From Bryobacterales bacterium (GTDB lineage Bacteria; Acidobacteriota; Terriglobia; Bryobacterales; Bryobacteraceae), in assembly GCA_003164035.1 (NCBI GenBank), contig PLRS01000081.1, positions 62,001 through 126,000 on the forward strand: a stretch of 64,000 bases of DNA, given 5' to 3'. Positions within the stretch are counted from its first letter, which is position 1. Every line of letters begins with the position of its first letter. The notes under the pieces are model-generated. The model did no database searches. It saw only the letters and a list, made by a program, of their open reading frames with translations, and was not told where the DNA came from. The position numbers and the translations under genes are program-made. Positions 57,886 to 64,000 of the stretch are shown piece by piece.

Positions 57886-59703
57886 CTACGATCCTGGCAC
57901 GGCGGCACGCAGATGAAACTCGAGGCGCGTCTCGGCGGGAATCGTCACCTCGCCGCGAGTCGACTCTTCGACCCCGGCACCGGCTCCGGCTCCGACCGCC
58001 GCTCCCGCCGCTGCGCCTTTCTTTTTGTGAAAGATTCCGCCGATCGCGCCGCCCACGGCCGCCGCTCCGCCCACCACGGCCGCGCCGGTTTCAGCGCGCA
58101 AGGTACCCTCCCGGAAGAACGAGTCGGTCTGCACGGTTTGAAGCCGTCCCCGAACCGACAGCCCCACCAGGCGCAGCTCCAACCTGGCGCGTCCCTTGAA
58201 GTGTCCCGAATCGGCCGCGTCCACCACTTCCAACTGGGCATCGGCGCCATGCGGCACCACCACGGTTCCAGCGACCATGACCGGCGTGTCCACACTGACG
58301 GAGAACTTCTGGCCGCGGCGGCTCCTGCCCGATTCGATGGGTCCGATGGTGCGGACGGTAACCGTCGTCCCGGCCGGTATCGCCAGGTCGGGCTGAGCCG
58401 GCGGGGGCGGCGGTGGGGTTTGCGGCGCGGGCGCCTGCTGTTGCTGTTGCGATGGCGGCTGCTGTGCTTGCCGATGGGGCGGATTGGGAGTGGCCGGCTG
58501 CTGCTGCGCGCCGGGCGCGGTTTGGCCGGCGTCGGCTGGCGCCTCGGCCGGCGGAAGCGCCGGCGGAATCTCCACCTGTTGAGTGGGCGCCGTTCCCGTG
58601 GAACCGGTATTCGAGGCGATGGGAGCGAGCGACGTCCCGTGATCCGGCTTCGGGCCGAACGGTGGGTGCATGGCAAAGTACACAGCGGCGGCGGCCAGCG
58701 CCACTACGCCGGCGGCGGCCAGCGCCATCCGCGGCGTGGTCCACGCGAAACGCCGCTTGGGCGCGGGCACCGGCGGCGACGGCACGGCAACGGCTTGGAC
58801 TGGAGGGAGGGTGCCGGCCATGCGGGTCCGCGCCGGACCCGGAGCCACCGGCCCGGCGACTCCGGAGCCGACAACCACGGGCGCCCATTGAAATCCCTCC
58901 GGGTTCTCCAGCGCCGCGCCGAATTCCTCGGTGGTCTGAAAGCGCGCGTTGGGGTCTTTTTCGAGCGCCTTCAGAACCGCGTTGACCACGCCTTTGGGGA
59001 TGTAAGGATAGAACTGGGTGGGCGGCGGCGGCGGCGTATTCACGTGGTCCGTCATCACCTGGTAGTCGCTGTCGCTCTCGAACGGAACGTGGCCCGCCAG
59101 CATCTCGTAGAGGGTGATGCCGAGCGCATAGACGTCGGAGCGGATGTCCACGCCCCGGTTCGTCACCTGTTCCGGGGCCATGTACCACGCCGTGCCCATC
59201 TGCGTGCCGGTGCGGGTCATGCTGCGATTGCCCAGCACCTTGGCGATGCCGAAATCCATCACCTTCACGATGCCCTGCCGGTTCAGCATGATATTGCCGG
59301 GCTTGATGTCGCGATGCACGATGCCCATGCGGTGGGCGTAACCGAGCCCCAGCAGCGCCTGGCGGAACAGCGGGACGGCCTCCTGGCTGGGAATGGGGCC
59401 GCGCCGCTGAATCATGCCGGCGAAGGACTCGCCCTCGATAAACTCCATCACCATCCACGCCGAGCCGCCCTCCACCAGAAACGCGTAGAGCGTGGCCAGG
59501 TTCACGTGGTTCAGGCTGGCCTGGGCGCGCGCCTCGGCGCGAAAACGCTGTTCCAGTTCCGGATTCCTGGCGAGCTCGGCCGTCAGCGCCTTGAGGGCGA
59601 CCACGCGGTCGAGCGAAACGTCGACGGCCTTGTACACCACCCCCATGCCGCCCTCGCCGAGCTTGTCGACAATCCGATAGCCTGCCACCATGGTACCGAT
59701 CAT
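57886..59703 (-). CDS. Transmembrane Ser/Thr protein kinase
   Basis: A 605-residue kinase from ATG 59703 (MIGTMVAGYRIVDKLGEGG). The Hanks-type domain (residues about 5-270) has GEGGMGVVYKAVD (glycine loop), VVALKALTAEL with the lysine, HRDIKPGNIMLNRQG (catalytic loop), DFG in VMDFGIAKVL, and the P+1 region GTAWYMAPEQV. A TM helix is near residue 310-330 (MALAAAGVVALAAAAVYFAM), followed by a Q/P-rich linker and a C-terminal domain ending in a glycine-zipper-like segment (GAAVVGGAAAVGGAIGGIFH) and VTIPAETRLEFHL. The starts of the two kinases agree (MIGT), supporting this choice. In the same operon as a phosphatase and FHA proteins. Confidence 0.92.
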   Translation of the reverse strand: MIGTMVAGYRIVDKLGEGGMGVVYKAVDVSLDRVVALKALTAELARNPELEQRFRAEARAQASLNHVNLATLYAFLVEGGSAWMVMEFIEGESFAGMIQRRGPIPSQEAVPLFRQALLGLGYAHRMGIVHRDIKPGNIMLNRQGIVKVMDFGIAKVLGNRSMTRTGTQMGTAWYMAPEQVTNRGVDIRSDVYALGITLYEMLAGHVPFESDSDYQVMTDHVNTPPPPPTQFYPYIPKGVVNAVLKALEKDPNARFQTTEEFGAALENPEGFQWAPVVVGSGVAGPVAPGPARTRMAGTLPPVQAVAVPSPPVPAPKRRFAWTTPRMALAAAGVVALAAAAVYFAMHPPFGPKPDHGTSLAPIASNTGSTGTAPTQQVEIPPALPPAEAPADAGQTAPGAQQQPATPNPPHRQAQQPPSQQQQQAPAPQTPPPPPPAQPDLAIPAGTTVTVRTIGPIESGRSRRGQKFSVSVDTPVMVAGTVVVPHGADAQLEVVDAADSGHFKGRARLELRLVGLSVRGRLQTVQTDSFFREGTLRAETGAAVVGGAAAVGGAIGGIFHKKKGAAAGAAVGAGAGAGVEESTRGEVTIPAETRLEFHLRAAVPGS

Positions 59704-59722
59704 CTGGCGTTTCCCCGTTCTA

Positions 59723-61669
59723 TCATTTTGCCTGCAGCCACTGTTCAATAGCGTTCACGTACTGAATCGGCGCACCGGACGCCGGTACGAAATTATAGAC
59801 CTGCCCGTTGATGCGCAGGTGGAACGCGGCGCGGCCTCGAATCGGCAGCCGGTTCACTCTGACTTCCTCCACCGCCGAAGCCGCCACCGCAAAATCGTCG
59901 CGGCGTCCATCGGAGGTGCCGACGACGTGGAAGACCACCCGCCCGCCGCCAATCTGCAACTGGCCCCAGCAACTGGGCCATAGGAACTTGCCGCCGCCCA
60001 CACCGTGATCGTGGTAGAGCGACATCAACGGGCTCAAGCGCGCCGTCTGTGGCGCGGGAGGAGCCTGCGGCGGCGCAACCGGCGGGGCCTGGCTCGCGGG
60101 AGCCGGAGCGGTCTGGGCGGGAGCCTGCGCCGGCTGTTGTGGCGCGGCCGCGGGAGCCTGCGCCGGTGGCTGGGGCGTGGGGGCGGAGGTCTTCTGCGCC
60201 GGCGCCGGTTTGGCCGCGGCGCCGCCGGCCACCAGAATGTCCACGGTGCGCGTCGCCGTCTGGCCGTCGGCGGCCTTGGCGGTGAGGGTAAACTCGGCGT
60301 CGGCCCGTGCGTCGATGGCCCGGCTGCCCTCGGCCGGCACCGTGCCGATGGCCGGGCTGATGGTCACTTCGGTGGCTCCCGGAACCGACCAGCGCAGCGT
60401 CACCCGCTGTCCCGCGGCAACCGGGTTCGGCGAGGCCTCGAACGCCTCCACCGCGAAAGGCGCCGCCGCGTTTTTCATTTCGATATCGACCTGCTCGGGA
60501 CTGGGTGCGGGATTGACGATCTGCGATGGCGATACCTGCGCGGCGATGGGGCCCGGCAGCGGGCGCGGCGGCTGGGGGCTGAACAGGAGCCAGCCTCCCA
60601 TCAGCAACACCACGGCGCCGAGGGCCCCCAGCACCATCCTGCCGGGCCAGGTGTTGAATAGAACCGCCAGCCCGGTGGGCGGATTTCGAGCCGGCGGCGG
60701 TACCTGGTATAGTGGCGCCGGTGCCTGCGGCGGCGGCCGATACGGCGGCTGAGGAGGAGGAGGAACAGTCGCGGCGGCAACCACCGTCCGGGATACGGTT
60801 GGCCTGGCGGCGCTCGGCGGCGGCGGGACGGTCACTATCCCCGCGCCGGCAACACCGAAATCGTGGGGACGCTCCAGCGCCGCGCCGAATTCCTCCACCG
60901 TCTGGAAACGCTCGTCCGGGTTCTTCGCCAGCGCCTTCAGGACGGCGTTCTCGACTCCTTTCGGAATGTGCGGATAGAACTTCGAGGGCGGCGGCGGAGG
61001 GGTGTGGACGTGGTCCGACATCACCTGGAACTCGCTCTCGCGCTGGAACGGCGCCGTCGCCGTCAGCATCTCGTACAGCGTGATGCCGAGCGAGTAGATG
61101 TCGCTGCGCGCGTCGGCGTCGGTGGTGAGCACCTGCTCGGGCGACATGTAGCGGCAGGTGCCGACCGGCATTCCCGTGCGCGTCAGGCCGCGCTCGCCCA
61201 TCACCTTGGCGATGCCGAAGTCCATCACCTTGACGATGCCCTGGCGGTTCAGCATCAGGTTGCTGGGCTTGATGTCGCGATGAATGATGCCGGCGCGGTG
61301 GGCATGGGCGAACCCCAGCAGCGCCTGGCGGAACATGGGTACGGCGGTTTCGGCGGGGATGGGGCCGCGGCGATGAATCATGTTGGCGAAGGTTTCGCCG
61401 TCGACGAATTCCATCACCATCATGGAGTTGCCCCCGACGGTGAGAAACGCATAGAGCGTGGCCAGGTTGGTGTGGTTGAGATTGGCCTGCGCCTTGGCCT
61501 CGCTGCGAAAACGCGCCACCAGATCCGGTACCCGCGACAGGTCCGCGTTGAGCACCTTGATGGCAACCGTGCGGTCGAGCGTAGTATCTATCGCCTTGTA
61601 GACCACCCCCATGCCGCCCTCGCCGAGCTTCTCGAGAACCCGGTAATTACCGACCTCGGTTCCGATCAT
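59723..61669 (-). CDS. Transmembrane Ser/Thr protein kinase with Ig-like and PH-like C-terminus
   Basis: A 648-residue kinase (MIGTEVGNYRVLEKLGEGGM). Kinase motifs: GEGGMGVVYKAIDT, VAIKVLNADLS, HRDIKPSNLMLNRQG, DFGIAKVMGERGLTRTGM, YMSPEQVLTTDADARSD. A single TM segment occurs near residue 350 (MVLGALGAVVLLMGGWLLF), then an Ig-like domain (VEAFEASPNPVAAGQRVTLR, SWPGATEVTI) and a long P/A/Q-rich linker; the last ~95 residues (WGQLQIGGGRVVFHVVGTSD, VRVNRLPIRGRAAFHLRING) look like a GRAM/PH-like fold. It overlaps the phosphatase gene stop by 4 bases. Probably a paralogue of the downstream kinase. Confidence 0.92.
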   Translation of the reverse strand: MIGTEVGNYRVLEKLGEGGMGVVYKAIDTTLDRTVAIKVLNADLSRVPDLVARFRSEAKAQANLNHTNLATLYAFLTVGGNSMMVMEFVDGETFANMIHRRGPIPAETAVPMFRQALLGFAHAHRAGIIHRDIKPSNLMLNRQGIVKVMDFGIAKVMGERGLTRTGMPVGTCRYMSPEQVLTTDADARSDIYSLGITLYEMLTATAPFQRESEFQVMSDHVHTPPPPPSKFYPHIPKGVENAVLKALAKNPDERFQTVEEFGAALERPHDFGVAGAGIVTVPPPPSAARPTVSRTVVAAATVPPPPQPPYRPPPQAPAPLYQVPPPARNPPTGLAVLFNTWPGRMVLGALGAVVLLMGGWLLFSPQPPRPLPGPIAAQVSPSQIVNPAPSPEQVDIEMKNAAAPFAVEAFEASPNPVAAGQRVTLRWSVPGATEVTISPAIGTVPAEGSRAIDARADAEFTLTAKAADGQTATRTVDILVAGGAAAKPAPAQKTSAPTPQPPAQAPAAAPQQPAQAPAQTAPAPASQAPPVAPPQAPPAPQTARLSPLMSLYHDHGVGGGKFLWPSCWGQLQIGGGRVVFHVVGTSDGRRDDFAVAASAVEEVRVNRLPIRGRAAFHLRINGQVYNFVPASGAPIQYVNAIEQWLQAK

Positions 61670-62496
61670 GGACGTTCCGGCTCGGCCGGGTACTCCGGCC
61701 TGGTCTTCTTCAAGCGGCCCGAAGCGGCCTGCGCCGGCGCCCCGTCCACGCGCACAATCTGCAGCGTGATGTTATCCGGGCCGCCGCGATCCCTGGCCAT
61801 TTGCACCAGTTGCCGGCAGGCCTGGCGGGGCTCCGAGCGGGTGGCCGCGTCGGCCAACTCAGGTTCGCTCACCAGGCCGTGCAGCCCATCCGTGCAAATT
61901 AGCAGCGTGTCGCCGGGCTCGAGGGGAATCGCGGCGTCGGGGACGTCCACCGAAACGGCCCCGCTCATTCCCAGCGCCGCCACCAGCACGTTGCGGTCCG
62001 GATGGTCGGCTGCCTGCGCCTCGGTGATCACCCCTGTATCCACCAGCCGCTGCACCAGGGAATGATCGTGAGTGACGCGGCGGATGGCGCCGCCGCGGAT
62101 CAGGTACAGGCGCGTGTCGCCGACATGGCCGTAGTAAAGCAGGCCGCCGATCAGCGCGGCGGCGGTGCAGGTGGTGCCCATGCCGGCCAGCTCCGGGTGC
62201 TCCCGCGCGTAATCCTGAATGGCGGCGTGGGCCTTGCCGAGCGCCGCGATCAGCAGCTCGGAAGGGTCGCCCGCGCCGCTGCTCCACGTCTGCCGCACCG
62301 TCTCCACCGCAATGCCGCTGGCAATCTCGCCGCCTTCGTGGCCGCCCATGCCATCGGCCACCACCAGCAGCCGGCCGCGCGCCCGGAATGCGTCGTCGTC
62401 GTCCGGCTCGAAATAACAATAATAGTCCTCGTTGCGCTCCCGCACGCAACCGGGGTCGGTCAGGTTCGCCAGTTCGATGCCGGGTCGTACCGTCAT
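61666..62496 (-). CDS. PP2C-family protein phosphatase (Stp1 type)
   Basis: A 276-residue metal-dependent phosphatase. Motifs in order: RERNEDYYCYFEPDD (N-terminal metal residue), VVADGMGGHEGGEIASGIAV (metal-binding D-G-M-G-G), GMGTTCTAAALIGGLLYYGH and GDTRLYLIRGGAIRRVTHDH, LICTDGLHGLVSE, and GGPDNITLQIVRVDG (last metal site G-G-x-D-N). It dephosphorylates Ser/Thr substrates and normally opposes the adjacent kinases. The stop overlaps the upstream kinase start. FHA proteins are the likely substrates. Confidence 0.94.
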   Translation of the reverse strand: MTVRPGIELANLTDPGCVRERNEDYYCYFEPDDDDAFRARGRLLVVADGMGGHEGGEIASGIAVETVRQTWSSGAGDPSELLIAALGKAHAAIQDYAREHPELAGMGTTCTAAALIGGLLYYGHVGDTRLYLIRGGAIRRVTHDHSLVQRLVDTGVITEAQAADHPDRNVLVAALGMSGAVSVDVPDAAIPLEPGDTLLICTDGLHGLVSEPELADAATRSEPRQACRQLVQMARDRGGPDNITLQIVRVDGAPAQAASGRLKKTRPEYPAEPERP

Positions 62497-62503
62497 GCCC
62501 GCC

Positions 62504-63019
62504 CTACAGGCACTTGAATTTCAACACCACGTCGCCCACCCGGACCGTATCGTTATCCTTCAGGTCCTCGCGGGCAACCGATTCCGCGCCCTGGTTCAGG
62601 AACGTTCCGTTGGTGGAATCGAGATCGGTCAAAATGAACCTCTCTTCCTTGTGGCGGATGCTGGCGTGATGTCCCGATACGGTGACGTCGCGAATGACAA
62701 TGTCGCAGTCGGCCGACGAGCCGAGCAGGTTCTGGCCATCGCGCACGCGGAAGTCGTCGCCCTTCTGTTCGCCGCTCATGGCCACGAACCAGCCCACCAC
62801 CGGCGCCTTCCGCATCTCCGACAGCAGAACCGTTTTGCGGCCGCCCGCTGGCGCCGAACCCGCGGCGCTTCCAGGCGGAGGTGGCGGCGCGGTTTCCAGC
62901 CGGGTTTTCGCCGCGCCGGCGCCGCCGGCGGCTACCCCTGCAAACCCCGTCTTCTGGCAGTAAGGGCAGATCTCCCAGGAATCTTCCATCTGATGCCCGT
63001 TCGCACAAAACTTAGCCAT
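62504..63019 (-). CDS. FHA-domain protein with N-terminal zinc ribbon
   Basis: A 171-residue protein. The start MAKFCANGHQMEDSWEICPY (C5, C18 and C21 with H9) is a zinc-ribbon-like motif. A P/G-rich linker follows, then an FHA domain at about 75-165: LGSSADCDIVIRDVTVSGHH, RHKEERFILTDLDSTNGTFL. FHA domains bind phosphothreonine, so this protein is a likely substrate or reader for the kinases. It is 7 bases upstream of the phosphatase gene on the transcript, so part of the same operon. Confidence 0.9.
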   Translation of the reverse strand: MAKFCANGHQMEDSWEICPYCQKTGFAGVAAGGAGAAKTRLETAPPPPPGSAAGSAPAGGRKTVLLSEMRKAPVVGWFVAMSGEQKGDDFRVRDGQNLLGSSADCDIVIRDVTVSGHHASIRHKEERFILTDLDSTNGTFLNQGAESVAREDLKDNDTVRVGDVVLKFKCL

Positions 63020-63040
63020 TCCAGTCTCCCCCGATCTTCC

Positions 63041-64000
63041 TCAGGACGCGAAGTAGGTAACCACCACCGACCCCTTCTTGCCCAGAAACACACGGTCGCC
63101 ATTCTGCAGCCCCACCTTGCTCACGCGCGGAGACTCCACCGAGTTGATGAACGTCCCGTTGCTCGATCCGCGATCGATCACCACCACGCCATTATCCAAC
63201 GGTACGATCCAGGCGTGCTCGCCGGAAACCACGTCCTCGGTAAACACCACCTGGCACTTGGCCCCGTCCCGGCCCAGCAGCAGGCCGGCCTTGGTGACCG
63301 GGAAGCGGCGTCCCGCGAGCGATCCGCCGGTCACCTGGATGGTGCCGAAGGACCGGTCGGCCGCCGGAGGCAGCGCGGGCTGGGGCTGAAACTCCACCTT
63401 GGGCGCCCCACCGGCCATCGCCGGCGCGGGCGCCGCCTGCTTGCCGCGCATCATCAGCAGCGCCGCCGCCAGCAGCAACACCAGCAGCCCGCCCAAACCC
63501 CACATGACATACCCGGCGTTCTCCGTCATGCGGCCCACCGGCCCTTCGTCGACGGCGCACGCCTCCGCCGCCGCAAACAGGCGCGTGGCATCCGGCTCGT
63601 TCGGCATGATGCGCAGCACGTCGTCCAGTTTTTTCTTGGAGGTCTCGCACTTGCCCGCATCGTAGGTGTCCAGCGCCTCCTTCCACAGGCTGTCGAAAAG
63701 CCCCTGTTCGGGTTTGGCCCCCACCTGGTTGACGAACTCGATGGCGGTGTTGATGGGTACGAAGAAGTTCAACCCCGCCACCTCCGGCCCGAAGGTGGCA
63801 ATCCCGATCACCTCGCCGGCGGCATTAAACGCCGGACCGCCGCTGTTGCCGTGGGTGATGGCCGCGTCGGACTGAATCACCGGCTGGCCCTTGAAATCCA
63901 TCTTCACCGCCGAGACGTGCCCGTTGGTGACGGTGGGCACGAACAGCGACTCCATGCCGATCAGGCTCAGGCCCAGGGGCGAAGCCGCGCCCGGGTAGCC
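63041..64000 (-). CDS. Membrane trypsin-like protease with FHA domain, 5' end outside the window
   Basis: The frame is open to the window edge, giving 319 residues. The N-terminal part is the second half of an HtrA/DegP-like protease: DFKGQPVIQSDAAITHGNSG and GPAFNAAGEVIGIATFG, with the catalytic serine in GNSGGP. A TM helix follows at about residue 162-183 of the visible part (MWGLGGLLVLLLAAALLMM), then an FHA domain (GRRFPVTKAGLLLGRDGAKC, VVSGEHAWIVPLD, DRGSSNGTFINSVE) near the C-terminus. A cytoplasmic FHA on a periplasmic protease suggests it links cell-envelope cleavage to the kinase system. Two further stretches, NPL and an upstream catalytic His/Asp, are beyond the window. Confidence 0.88.
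   Translation of the reverse strand, partial: GYPGAASPLGLSLIGMESLFVPTVTNGHVSAVKMDFKGQPVIQSDAAITHGNSGGPAFNAAGEVIGIATFGPEVAGLNFFVPINTAIEFVNQVGAKPEQGLFDSLWKEALDTYDAGKCETSKKKLDDVLRIMPNEPDATRLFAAAEACAVDEGPVGRMTENAGYVMWGLGGLLVLLLAAALLMMRGKQAAPAPAMAGGAPKVEFQPQPALPPAADRSFGTIQVTGGSLAGRRFPVTKAGLLLGRDGAKCQVVFTEDVVSGEHAWIVPLDNGVVVIDRGSSNGTFINSVESPRVSKVGLQNGDRVFLGKKGSVVVTYFAS

Overview
The window looks like chromosomal DNA of an Acidobacteriota bacterium of the Solibacter/Bryobacter type. The evidence is high GC, a Gram-negative LPS export system (lptB plus a giant LptC/LptA protein), two Oar-like TonB-dependent receptors with carboxypeptidase-regulatory N-termini, a TIGR03435-type relic (a family typical of Solibacter), a DUF1080 protein, many secreted enzymes, and a Ser/Thr kinase cluster. 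No rRNA, tRNA, CRISPR array, complete insertion sequence or prophage was seen. The assignment rests on protein-family recognition by eye, not on searches.

Layout. 1-5.2 kb: partial MFS transporter, a small outer-membrane barrel, a decayed brnTA-like locus, lptB and lptC/A. 5.2-6 kb: leftovers of small mobile modules (an orphan ParD with a stub of ParE, a DUF2384 antitoxin, a nuclease-like fragment). 6.3-12.4 kb: ubiX, three secreted proteins of unknown role, a sugar isomerase, and a dinJ-yafQ module lying between two copies of the isomerase 3' end. 12.5-15.3 kb: DUF433, a transposase relic, guaB and an rpiB-like gene with a Tat-like leader. 15.3-22.6 kb: lactate/glycolate permease, a fused FAD/Fe-S 2-hydroxyacid dehydrogenase, a serine-glyoxylate aminotransferase and an exported-looking 2-hydroxyacid dehydrogenase. 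Together these suggest uptake and oxidation of lactate or glycolate and amination of glyoxylate.

22.9-33.9 kb: a Tat-exported beta-propeller-like protein, a large TonB receptor, a secreted HpaI-type aldolase, a DUF1080 hydrolase, an MFS permease, an unusual ferredoxin fused to an unrecognised domain, a cysteine-rich protein of unknown function, and a secreted amidohydrolase. The last four are packed with overlaps or short gaps and are the best candidate for an undescribed pathway. 34-36.2 kb: a tandem-duplicated barrel protein, a truncated TIGR03435 gene and a hicBA locus with a damaged toxin. 36.3-41 kb: a sugar or sugar-acid operon (MDR dehydrogenase, GntP permease, Gfo/Idh/MocA oxidoreductase) and pgk, preceded by ~110-bp tandem repeats. 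41.7-42.3 kb: an intact DUF433/DUF5615 toxin-antitoxin pair.

42.3-47.5 kb: an MFS permease divergent from an RraA-like secreted protein, D-lyxose-isomerase-like cupin, GntR regulator and DUF296 protein, with a strong sigma-70-type promoter. 47.7-49.8 kb: phosphonoacetaldehyde hydrolase and its usual partner dehydrogenase. 49.9-57.5 kb: a DUF2961 (GH172-type) protein divergent from a GH36-type alpha-galactosidase and TonB receptor. 57.9-64 kb: two Ser/Thr kinases, a PP2C phosphatase, a zinc-ribbon FHA protein and a membrane protease-FHA protein, one signalling operon. Several families of short palindromic repeats are scattered in the gaps between genes.
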